This document shows, piece after piece, positions 18,242 to 26,395 of a stretch of DNA of 64,000 bases (positions are counted from its first letter, which is position 1; each line of letters begins with the position of its first letter). The notes beneath the pieces were generated by a model, which saw nothing but the letters and a program-made list of their open reading frames with translations, searched no databases and had not been told where the DNA came from. The position numbers and the translations under genes were made by a program. This stretch comes from an uncultured Muribaculaceae bacterium (GTDB lineage: Bacteria; Bacteroidota; Bacteroidia; Bacteroidales; Muribaculaceae): positions 1 through 64,000 of the forward strand of contig CAJUKX010000013.1 in assembly GCA_910586975.1 (NCBI GenBank), written 5' to 3'.

Positions 18242-20047
18242 ATGAAGAAAAGTATTTTACTTCTTTCATGCATTGTAGGACTACAGGCTTTCGCCGCTAC
18301 GGATATTGTGCCGGGCACACCGTACTACATGCGAAACGTTTCAAACGGAAAATTCTTCACCGCCGGTGGCTGGTGGGGTACTCATGCCATTGTTGGCGAA
18401 ACAGGCTTACCCGTAACATTCGAAAGCGTCGATTCTGACCAATACCGCGCACTCACCCCCTGTGGCTATCCGCAGGCGCAGGACATATACATCGACAAAT
18501 CGCTTGACGAATCGTGCGTGTGGACTGCGGTTCCCGTGAACGGCAACAAATACGTGTTCAAATATATGCTAGACGGTAATGAAATGGCTGTAGGCATGGA
18601 TGGTGACATGTATATCAATCAATGCAACCTCGATGCTGATAATGCCGCGCAGCAATGGGAACTTCTCACCCGCGAAGAACTGGTTGAGGAAATCATGAAA
18701 GCAAGTACCGATAATCCTGTCAACGCAACTTTCCTCATGCCGGGTGCATCGATTGTCAGAAACGGCAACAGCGTAAACGAGCATTGGATTCGTACCGATG
18801 CCGGCGAAAATGCCCGTTTCGAGTTTGCACCCGCTACACCGGATGCCGACGCCTGGCACTTCACTCTCGTATATCGCTCGTATAACGAAGCAGTCGAGAA
18901 TGGAGAATCAACAGCTTACACGATTACAAACGTTGCAGAAAATGTTCCCAATGGCATATATGCAGTCTCTGCCGACATCGCATCAGATGGCGCAAAGCCC
19001 GAATTTACCGTAAACGGAATAGCCCACGACTATACTCAGGCAGGTGATGCCGGAACACTCTCGGCATACGACTTCGGTAGTGGAATGTTTGAAGGAAAGT
19101 ACAAAGTTACCTTTCCCCTGACAGTTACCGACGGCAAAATTGAAATAAAGTTCACTAAAGCAGCCGGCACAGGTGCATCGGTACTGTATTTCGATAATTT
19201 CGAGTTTATTTATGGAGGCGCTGATGGAAATATCTACGATGTACTTTACGCCAATGTAAAAGAAGCTATGGATAATGCCCAAGCCATAGCTACAAGACTC
19301 AATCTGAGTGCTTATGACAACAGCGAGGTTCAAACACGCTGGGACGAGCACACAATCACCGGCGACGGTACCGAGGAAATACACATGACATACGAGGCTC
19401 TTGCTGCCGCATCCAAAGCCCAGACTGAGGTTCCGGGTGATATGACTTACGCTATTCTCAATCCCAGTTTTGAGCTTGGCTCATGGGGCTGGGCTTTCAA
19501 TACGAGCGGAAATACCGGAGTTGCTGAAAACGCTGAAGGCAAAGCGACTGAGGGTGGCGACGGTAAATATCTCTATAATACATGGGATGACGGTAAAGGC
19601 AATGTAGTTTCGCAGGTGCTGAGCGGAATGCCGGCCGGAACTTACGTCGCTACAGCCAGTGTCTCGGCATCAGCCAACAGTACTATCTATATTTTTGCAA
19701 ACGACGACCATAATGGAATCACCGTTCCTGAAGATTCAAATGAAGGGGTATTCCGTACGGTCGAACTCGAATTCGAGCTTCCGGCTTCAGGAGACATCAA
19801 ACTCGGTATTGTAGGAGGTGATGAGAATGGCGACTTCGTTGAAGACCAAGGTGCATGGTTCCGTGCCGACAACTTCACACTTACCCGCAAAAAAGCATCA
19901 ACCACTGCTGCTGTTATTGATATAGATTCAGATGATTCTATACCTGCTGAATACTTCAATCTCCAAGGCATGAAAATTGCCAACCCTGCAGCCGGTCAAA
20001 TCTACATAATGAAAAAAGGCTCCACAGTTAAAAAAATCATAAAGTAA
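18242..20047 (+). CDS. Secreted beta-rich protein with NLQG-type C-terminal tail
   Basis: This 601-residue protein has a signal peptide (MKKSILLLSC... to about 18). An N-terminal segment (about 22-140) resembles ricin-like or other beta-trefoil/sandwich binding modules by its short repeated W/Y strands. A middle carbohydrate-binding-like sandwich spans about 150-330. A second sandwich (about 400-560, NPSFELGSWGWAFN start, DNFTL end) looks like a CBM4/9/22-type fold. The last ~36 residues (AEYFNLQGMKIANP...KKGSTVKKIIK) form a tail repeated in many Bacteroidales secreted proteins and may act in sorting or anchoring. No catalytic motif is seen. It sits among glycosidases, so glycan binding is likely. 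Confidence 0.65.
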   Translation: MKKSILLLSCIVGLQAFAATDIVPGTPYYMRNVSNGKFFTAGGWWGTHAIVGETGLPVTFESVDSDQYRALTPCGYPQAQDIYIDKSLDESCVWTAVPVNGNKYVFKYMLDGNEMAVGMDGDMYINQCNLDADNAAQQWELLTREELVEEIMKASTDNPVNATFLMPGASIVRNGNSVNEHWIRTDAGENARFEFAPATPDADAWHFTLVYRSYNEAVENGESTAYTITNVAENVPNGIYAVSADIASDGAKPEFTVNGIAHDYTQAGDAGTLSAYDFGSGMFEGKYKVTFPLTVTDGKIEIKFTKAAGTGASVLYFDNFEFIYGGADGNIYDVLYANVKEAMDNAQAIATRLNLSAYDNSEVQTRWDEHTITGDGTEEIHMTYEALAAASKAQTEVPGDMTYAILNPSFELGSWGWAFNTSGNTGVAENAEGKATEGGDGKYLYNTWDDGKGNVVSQVLSGMPAGTYVATASVSASANSTIYIFANDDHNGITVPEDSNEGVFRTVELEFELPASGDIKLGIVGGDENGDFVEDQGAWFRADNFTLTRKKASTTAAVIDIDSDDSIPAEYFNLQGMKIANPAAGQIYIMKKGSTVKKIIK

Positions 20048-20061
20048 TCCGTATAAATATC

Positions 20062-20104
20062 AAAAGCGGGGAGTCCGGCATTTATAATGGATTCTCCGCT
20101 TTTA
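20062..20104 (+). terminator. Terminator after the secreted beta-rich protein
   Basis: AAAAGCGGGGAGTCC (20062-20076) pairs with GGATTCTCCGCTTTT (20089-20103), with two G-T pairs, around a 12-nt loop. The A/T ends make it potentially bidirectional. It separates this gene from the GH36 gene 14 nt downstream. Confidence 0.75.
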
Positions 20105-20117
20105 ATTATCCGATAAT

Positions 20118-21938
20118 ATGAAAAGAATATTACCGATTTTGTTGGGCCTATGTATTTTCCATATCCCTATGCACGCCGACGAATGGATTGTAGAGACTCT
20201 CTCGGCAGGGAATGTCAAAGTGTGTTGTTCCAATCCCGGCAGCTGGAACTTTGATGTCTCGACAATCAGGGAAGATAATAAAGATGTCATCACTGTAAAT
20301 CTTACAAACGATTTTCCCGGTACGCCGCCGGCGTTCAGTGTGGAGTTGTCGGTTCCTCAACTCGATGTGCATCACTTGTGGCGTGCGGGAGAAATGGATC
20401 GCTGTCAGTTGCGCCCTGACTGGCAAGCCTACTTTTCAAGCAATCTTGCATTTGACATGCCTTTGTATGCTTTTATAAACGATAATAATGCCAATCGACT
20501 TACAGTTACAAGCAGTGAACCATTGCATAAGATTGATGCTCAGTTCGGACTTATGGAGGAGGGTTGCCGACTTATTGGCAAATTGAATTATTTCAACGGC
20601 CCTCAAGCTCCTGCGTCAAGTTATCAGACAAAGATATTACTCGATAATCGTCAGGTTTTTTGGGGCGATGCGGTAAGAGAGGGTGCGGAATGGATGACAG
20701 CCGAGGCCGGGATTAGGCCTGTACTTTCTCCCGAAGCGGCTTTTGATCCTCTTTATTCCACCTGGTATAATTTTCATCAGAATGTTTCGGCCGATGCTAT
20801 TGAAAGAGAGTGTGCCCGTGCGTCAAAGTCAGGCATGAAAACCATAATTCTTGATGACGGTTGGCAAACCGATGACAACAACCGTGGCTACGCGTTTTGT
20901 GGCGATTGGGAGGTAAGCCGTAACCGTTTCACCGACTTCGCTGCGCATGTCAAGCGTATTCATGATATGGGAATGAAATATATGGTGTGGTATTCTGTAC
21001 CGTATATCGGAAAGAAAAGCCGTAATTATAACAGGTTTATTGGAAAATATCTACGTGAAGAAGGCGGTGCGGCCGTGCTTGACCCTCGTTTCCCGGAGGT
21101 GCGTGAATTTCTCTGCTCAACATTCGAGAAAGCCATGCGTGATTACAATCTTGACGGTTTTAAACTGGACTTTATTGACAGTTTCGCGTTTGGCGGTGAA
21201 GATCCCGCAGTAGCTGAGGATTATGCCGGCCGAGACATCAAGTCGCTGCCTGAAGCTGTAAATTTACTGATGAAGGAGATTTACCGACGTTTAAGTTCAA
21301 TCAATCCCAATGTTCTCATTGAGTTCCGCCAGAGATATATTGGCCCGGCCATTCGTCAGTATGGCAACATGCTTCGTGCCGGTGACTGTCCGGCCGATAT
21401 GCAGGCCAACCGACAGCGTATAGCAAACCTCCGACTGACTTCCGGAGAAACCGCCGTTCATGCCGATATGCTTGAGTGGAACTCTGCGGAGACTCCGGAA
21501 AATGCAGCCCGACATATACTGTCGGCTTTGTTTGGTGTTGTGCAGTATTCGTTGATGCTCGAAGATATACCGGAAAGCCATCATAAGGTAATCAAGCATT
21601 GGCTTGACTTTTCACAAAAGCATCGCAACACACTGTTGAAATCTGATTTTCGACCTTATCATCCTGAGGCTTGCTATCCGGTAATCGAAGCTGAAAGCGA
21701 AGACGAACTTATTGTTGCCGTATATAGTGATATAAGCCTCCCTGCGATAAAACCGACAGGTAAAGACGTATATATCATAAATGCCTCAGGTGCATCTTCC
21801 TTGGTGCTCGATATTGCATATACCCCTGCGAAGGTCGAATCTTATAATGTTTACGGCGAACGAATAAGCGAACCGACTATCAAAGAGGGCGTACAGAGGA
21901 TTGCAATACCCAAAAGTGGATATATCCATATTAAATAA
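20118..21938 (+). CDS. GH36-like alpha-galactosidase
   Basis: This 606-residue protein has a signal peptide (MKRILPILLGLCIFHIPMHA). An N-terminal beta-sandwich precedes a barrel with clan GH-D features: TIILDDGWQTDD, YMVWYSVPY, nucleophile Asp351 in DGFKLDFID and acid/base Asp423 in RAGDCP, followed by DMLEWN. A C-terminal beta domain ends the protein. GH36 members release alpha-galactose with retention. It lies between the terminator at 20062 and the GH2 beta-galactosidase gene, with which it is probably transcribed (30-nt gap). Other clan GH-D activities such as alpha-N-acetylgalactosaminidase are possible. Confidence 0.85.
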   Translation: MKRILPILLGLCIFHIPMHADEWIVETLSAGNVKVCCSNPGSWNFDVSTIREDNKDVITVNLTNDFPGTPPAFSVELSVPQLDVHHLWRAGEMDRCQLRPDWQAYFSSNLAFDMPLYAFINDNNANRLTVTSSEPLHKIDAQFGLMEEGCRLIGKLNYFNGPQAPASSYQTKILLDNRQVFWGDAVREGAEWMTAEAGIRPVLSPEAAFDPLYSTWYNFHQNVSADAIERECARASKSGMKTIILDDGWQTDDNNRGYAFCGDWEVSRNRFTDFAAHVKRIHDMGMKYMVWYSVPYIGKKSRNYNRFIGKYLREEGGAAVLDPRFPEVREFLCSTFEKAMRDYNLDGFKLDFIDSFAFGGEDPAVAEDYAGRDIKSLPEAVNLLMKEIYRRLSSINPNVLIEFRQRYIGPAIRQYGNMLRAGDCPADMQANRQRIANLRLTSGETAVHADMLEWNSAETPENAARHILSALFGVVQYSLMLEDIPESHHKVIKHWLDFSQKHRNTLLKSDFRPYHPEACYPVIEAESEDELIVAVYSDISLPAIKPTGKDVYIINASGASSLVLDIAYTPAKVESYNVYGERISEPTIKEGVQRIAIPKSGYIHIK

Positions 21939-21968
21939 CAAAGCATCACTTACAATCATTCCGTAATA

Positions 21969-24900
21969 ATGAAAAAACTATTTTTATGTTTTGGCCTGCT
22001 GTCGTTTTCTGCATCGTTATCTGCTCAGACAATGACCGAATGGCAGGACCCGAATGTCAATGAGGTAAACCGCGCTTCCATGCACTCTTCATTTTTCGCT
22101 TTTGAAAATGAGGAGGCTGCACAAAAGGGAGCTAAAGAGCAGTCCGAAAACTTTATGTCTTTGAATGGCCTTTGGAAATTCAACTGGGTAAAGGATGCTG
22201 ATATGCGCCCTACGGATTTTTGGAAATGTGGTTTTAACGATCGGGGCTGGGATAACATAAACGTGCCGGGCATGTGGGAACTTAGCGGCTATGGCGACCC
22301 GCAGTATGTCAACATAGGCTACGGCTGGCGGGATCAATTTCACAACAATCCACCTGAGGTTCCTATAAATAACAATCATGTAGGATCATATCGTAAAACA
22401 GTTCATATTCCTGCTTCATGGAAAAATAAGGATATCATAGCACACTTCGGCGCCGTATCATCAAATATCTATCTATGGGTCAATGGCAAGTTTGTAGGTT
22501 ATGGCGAGGACAGTAAACTTGAAAGCGAGTTTAACCTTACACCTTATCTCAAACCGGGCAAAGATAACCTTATTGCATTTCAAGTATTTCGTTGGAATGA
22601 CGGGTCATATCTCGAAGATCAAGATTTCTTCCGTCTGTGTGGCGTAGGGCGTGACTGTTATCTTTACGTTCGCGAAAAGAACCGTATTGAGGATATACGC
22701 ATTACGCCGGACCTCGATTCGGAATACAAAGATGGAAAGCTGATTGTGGACTTGAAAATGAAAGGATCACAAACGGCAGAATTGTGGCTGAATGATGCCA
22801 ATGGCAAGGAGATACTCAGAGGTGTGGGTAGTCAAGGCCGGAATATATATGAGATAAAGGCTCCTGAAAAATGGTCGGCAGAATCACCATATCTCTATAC
22901 TCTCTATTGCAAAGTAAAAGGTGGCAACGATGTCATTCCCATCAAGGTCGGATTTCGTAAGGTGGAACTTGTTCACGGGCAGGTTTTGGTAAACGGCCAA
23001 CCTGTACTGTTCAAAGGTGTCAATCGTCATGAGATTGATCCTGACGGTGGATACGTGGTGTCTGCTGAGAGAATGTTGCAGGATATAAAATTAATGAAAC
23101 AGTTTAATATAAATGCCGTGCGCACCTGCCATTATCCGGATGACCCGCTATGGTATGACCTATGCGACAAATACGGATTATATATGGTGGCGGAAGCCAA
23201 CATTGAATCGCACGGTATGGGCTATGACGATTATACCCTCGCCAAAAATCCTGCTTATGAAAAAGCTCATTTAGAACGAAACAAGCGTAATGTAAGCCGC
23301 AATTTCAATCATCCGTCCATTATATTCTGGTCGCTCGGAAATGAAGGTGGAGATGGCGAAAATTTTGTAAAAGCCTATGAATGGGTTAGAAATACGGATT
23401 CTTCACGAGCAATTCAATATGAGCAGGCAGTGGAGAACAACCATACTGATATATTCTGTCCTATGTATTACAACTATGACCTGACAGAAGCCTATGGAAA
23501 GGATTCAACCAAGGTTAAACCACTTATCCAATGTGAATATGCCCACGCAATGGGAAACTCTATGGGCGGATTCAAAGAGTATTGGGATATATATCGCAAA
23601 TACTCCAATCTCCAAGGCGGCTTTATTTGGGATTTCGTGGATCAGTCAATCCGATGGAAAACGCCCGAAGGAAAGTCGTTCTATGCCTATGGCGGAGACT
23701 TCAATCCTTATGATGCAAGCGACAATAACTTTTGCGACAATGGACTTGTCAGCCCGGATCGCATACCGAACCCACACATGTATGAGGTAGGACGTATTTA
23801 TCAGAATATATGGACTACCAATGGAGATATCTCAAAAGGGGAAATAAAAGTATTCAATGAATATTTTTTCCGTGACCTGTCGGATTACAATCTTCAGTGG
23901 ACTGTTCTTAAAAATGGAATAGCAGTACGTTCGGGACGAATCGAAAATCTGGATATTGCTCCTCAGCAGACAAAATCAATCTACATTGATTATGGGAATA
24001 TCAGTCAGGATGCCGAATGGATACTTGATATTGAATACACGCTTAAACACGCAGATGGAATACTTCCGATAGGACATACGGTCGCAAAAGATCAAATCAT
24101 ATTGCAGCCTTATAATCTCTCTGAACCTGTTATTGCTAATGTGGTGAAGAAAAATATTGGTGTTGACGTTCCTGAAATAATTGAGACTGATAAAAATTAT
24201 CTCCTTGTGAAAGGGAATGGTTTCGAGGTGGAATTTAGTCGTAAAGCTGGTTTTATGACAAAGTATCAAGTGAATGGAATGAATTTCCTTAAAGAAGGAT
24301 TCATGCTTACACCAAACTTTTGGCGTGCGGCTACCGACAATGATATGGGCGCTAAACTGCCTGAAGAATACGCCGCATGGAAAAATCCGCGATTTGAACT
24401 CAATTCGTTAACAGGCGAGTTAAATGCAGATAGCCTCGTAGTAGTACAGGCAAAATATAATATGCCTGAAGTTGCCGGGAATCTCATAATGACCTATGTT
24501 ATCAATAATATAGGTGCCGTGAAAATAACTGAGGACTTCAAAGCTGATACATCTGCAAAGGTATCAGGGCTTTATCGCTTTGGTGTAAAACTGCCGATGC
24601 CGGTCGAATTTGACAGGATTGAATATTACGGACGAGGTCCGTGGGAAAATTATGCCGACCGCAACAGCTCTGCCAATCTTGGTTACTACTGTCAGACTGT
24701 TGCAGACCAATTCTATCCCTACATACGTCCGCAGGAAAATGGAAACAAAACCGATATAAGAGCATGGTATCAACTTGATAAAAGCGGCAATGGCCTTGAA
24801 ATTGTTGCTTCATCGCCTTTTTCAGCATCAGCACTCAATTACACAATTGAATCCCTTGATGATGGCGTAGAAAAAGCACAAAGTCACTCCGAATTTATCG

Positions 24901-25061
24901 ACAAAGCTGATTTCACAAATCTTTTAATTGATAAGGTTCAAATGGGACTCGGGTGTGTAGACAGCTGGTATTCTCGTCCACTCGAAAAGTATCAACTACC
25001 TTATGGCGACTACAAATTCACATTCATGCTCACTCCTGTTTTCCATAAACTCACCCGTTGA
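21969..25061 (+). CDS. GH2 beta-galactosidase, LacZ type, secreted
   Basis: This 1030-residue protein has a signal peptide ending about residue 19 (SLSAQ) and the LacZ five-domain order: sugar-binding jelly roll, Ig-like domain, barrel, second Ig-like domain and a C-terminal small-chain domain. Catalytic residues are acid/base Glu459 in SLGNEGGDG and nucleophile Glu523 in QCEYAHAMGN. RYYGRGPWENY-like sequence (YYGRGPWENYADR) in the C-terminal domain is typical. Length is close to LacZ, so it is complete. It is periplasmic and would remove terminal beta-galactose. A palindromic element starts 19 nt after its stop and may end transcription. Confidence 0.93.
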   Translation: MKKLFLCFGLLSFSASLSAQTMTEWQDPNVNEVNRASMHSSFFAFENEEAAQKGAKEQSENFMSLNGLWKFNWVKDADMRPTDFWKCGFNDRGWDNINVPGMWELSGYGDPQYVNIGYGWRDQFHNNPPEVPINNNHVGSYRKTVHIPASWKNKDIIAHFGAVSSNIYLWVNGKFVGYGEDSKLESEFNLTPYLKPGKDNLIAFQVFRWNDGSYLEDQDFFRLCGVGRDCYLYVREKNRIEDIRITPDLDSEYKDGKLIVDLKMKGSQTAELWLNDANGKEILRGVGSQGRNIYEIKAPEKWSAESPYLYTLYCKVKGGNDVIPIKVGFRKVELVHGQVLVNGQPVLFKGVNRHEIDPDGGYVVSAERMLQDIKLMKQFNINAVRTCHYPDDPLWYDLCDKYGLYMVAEANIESHGMGYDDYTLAKNPAYEKAHLERNKRNVSRNFNHPSIIFWSLGNEGGDGENFVKAYEWVRNTDSSRAIQYEQAVENNHTDIFCPMYYNYDLTEAYGKDSTKVKPLIQCEYAHAMGNSMGGFKEYWDIYRKYSNLQGGFIWDFVDQSIRWKTPEGKSFYAYGGDFNPYDASDNNFCDNGLVSPDRIPNPHMYEVGRIYQNIWTTNGDISKGEIKVFNEYFFRDLSDYNLQWTVLKNGIAVRSGRIENLDIAPQQTKSIYIDYGNISQDAEWILDIEYTLKHADGILPIGHTVAKDQIILQPYNLSEPVIANVVKKNIGVDVPEIIETDKNYLLVKGNGFEVEFSRKAGFMTKYQVNGMNFLKEGFMLTPNFWRAATDNDMGAKLPEEYAAWKNPRFELNSLTGELNADSLVVVQAKYNMPEVAGNLIMTYVINNIGAVKITEDFKADTSAKVSGLYRFGVKLPMPVEFDRIEYYGRGPWENYADRNSSANLGYYCQTVADQFYPYIRPQENGNKTDIRAWYQLDKSGNGLEIVASSPFSASALNYTIESLDDGVEKAQSHSEFIDKADFTNLLIDKVQMGLGCVDSWYSRPLEKYQLPYGDYKFTFMLTPVFHKLTR

Positions 25062-25079
25062 ATAATATCATACAGATTC

Positions 25080-25242
25080 AGAAACTGTTTAAATTTATTT
25101 ATCGCAGGATTTGAGAAGGATTGTCATTTGGATTTTTGATATTGATGATGGAGTTTAGTGGCTCCTAAATGACTGAATCAATATCTTAAATACATAGACA
25201 AAACTCTCAAAGACAAGATAAAATAAATTATAAACAGTTTCT
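25080..25242. mobile_element. 163-bp MITE-like palindromic element
   Basis: The ends AGAAACTGTTTAAATTTA (25080-25097) and TAAATTATAAACAGTTTCT (25224-25242) are inverted copies differing by one indel and one base. The symmetry continues inwards imperfectly for over 40 bp per arm, and GATATTGAT (near 25138) pairs with ATCAATATC (near 25184) in the centre. The whole could fold into one long hairpin. No reading frame exists inside. This is the structure of a miniature inverted-repeat element; no flanking target duplication is obvious. It may also serve as terminator of the GH2 gene. Confidence 0.55.
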
Positions 25243-25277
25243 TAGAGTGTGTTTACTTTTAACACACGATTTAGGTT

Positions 25278-25335
25278 TTACTTAGGGATATTCAGAAAAT
25301 AGGCAACTGATTATTTTCTGAATATCCCTAAGTAA
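25278..25335. repeat. 24-bp perfect inverted repeat before the capsule promoter
   Basis: The arms at 25278-25301 (starting TTACTTAGGGATATTC) and 25312-25335 (ending GAATATCCCTAAGTAA) are exact reverse complements over 24 bp around a 10-nt loop. There is no T tract after it. It lies 118 nt upstream of the capsule promoter box. The spacer is too short to hold an invertible promoter, so a regulatory hairpin, a protein-binding palindrome or an element end are the options. Confidence 0.85.
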
Positions 25336-25452
25336 GCATCGGAAAAGAAGCGCAGCGAGCTGCGAGACTGATGAACTACCCTAAAATCAGCGCAATTCGA
25401 GTAGAAATGAGAAAAATCATCATAACATATCCAAAATCTCAGAAAAATTTCG

Positions 25453-25461
25453 TAACTTTGC
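25453..25461 (+). promoter_or_regulatory. Bacteroidota -7 promoter box of the capsule locus
   Basis: TAACTTTGC matches the TAnnTTTG -7 consensus. A clear TTTG -33 box at the usual 19-21 nt is lacking. The predicted start near 25468 leaves a leader of about 185 nt before upxY, the length class in which UpxY proteins act on their own transcripts. A small hairpin (TCTCTAT...ATAGAGA, about 25480-25495) lies in the leader. Confidence 0.6.
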
Positions 25462-25654
25462 ACCCGAAAATCTCTATCATAGAGAGAGAGTCCTTAAAAA
25501 AAAGAATGGTTGTAATAAACCTGTCAGTTCTGCATATTCATAAATCAGAACTAATGGAAATAACCGCGAACTTTCACGCAACACCTCATAACTCGCAGTG
25601 GATTAAATAGATACACCACACTGCAGGACTCTATTTATTGCCTATCAGTTGAGA

Positions 25655-26209
25655 ATGAAGCTTATGGCAGAGGAATTTGACACCCCATGTTGGTTTGTAT
25701 TGCGCGACCTCAAAAGGCCAAATGCAAAAGCACCGGCATACAAAGTTCTGCCTGAATTAGGCTTTGAGACATTCACCCCTATGCACTGGGTGTTAAAAGG
25801 CAAAACCACCGGAAGCACATCGCGTGAATATGTGCCATTCATCCACGGGCTGCTTTTCGTTAAATCGCTCAAATCAGAGCTTGACCCGATAATAGAAAAG
25901 ACAGAAACCCTTCAATACACATACATTAAAGGTGCACGCAAGACACCGATGGTCGTTCCGACAGATGATATGAGCCGGTTCGTCAAGGCAGTCACAGCCT
26001 TACACTCATCGTGCATCTACTACTCCCCCGCAGACATAACTCCCGACATGCTCGGCAAAAAAGTAAAGATAGTGGGCGGAGTGATGGACGGCGCGGTAGG
26101 CCATCTGCTAAAACAAAGAGGCTCCAAGAACAAACGCCTTGTAGTACAACTCAAAGGCCTCCTCACCGCCTCAGTCGAAATCGCCGACGGATATATTCAA
26201 TTGGTGTGA
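25655..26209 (+). CDS. upxY: UpxY-type NusG-like transcription antiterminator
   Basis: This protein of about 184 residues has a NusG N-terminal (NGN) domain at about 10-110 (CWFVLRDLKRP..., FIHGLLFVKS) and a KOW domain at about 125-184 (GKKVKIVGGVMDGAVGHLL). UpxY proteins ride on RNA polymerase and prevent early termination in the leader of their own capsule operon. TTG 25649, ATG 25655 and ATG 25664 are all possible starts; the last gives MAEEFDTPCWF. It is the first gene of the locus and follows a leader of about 185 nt. The usual partner gene upxZ is not found before the flippase, only a 186-nt gap. Confidence 0.88.
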   Translation: MKLMAEEFDTPCWFVLRDLKRPNAKAPAYKVLPELGFETFTPMHWVLKGKTTGSTSREYVPFIHGLLFVKSLKSELDPIIEKTETLQYTYIKGARKTPMVVPTDDMSRFVKAVTALHSSCIYYSPADITPDMLGKKVKIVGGVMDGAVGHLLKQRGSKNKRLVVQLKGLLTASVEIADGYIQLV

Positions 26210-26395
26210 GGTGATGTTCCTTTTATTCTATACCGAAAGTATCATATCGCTGAATCTACAAGGACATTTTATAACGAATACCGATTGCACCTCATATCCC
26301 AAATTATACGAGATAGATACCAACCGGTAATTTTCTATTTTATAACACTTCTTTACTAATCTCCCATAGCATAAATCTTAAAAAATTTTTATAGC

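Noticed and set aside
25278..25335. Invertible promoter flanked by inverted repeats
   Set aside because: The 10-nt spacer between the arms cannot contain a promoter, and no second distant pair was seen.
25371..25610. 79-codon frame over the capsule promoter and leader
   Set aside because: It spans the -7 box and the leader hairpin and has no protein-like features.
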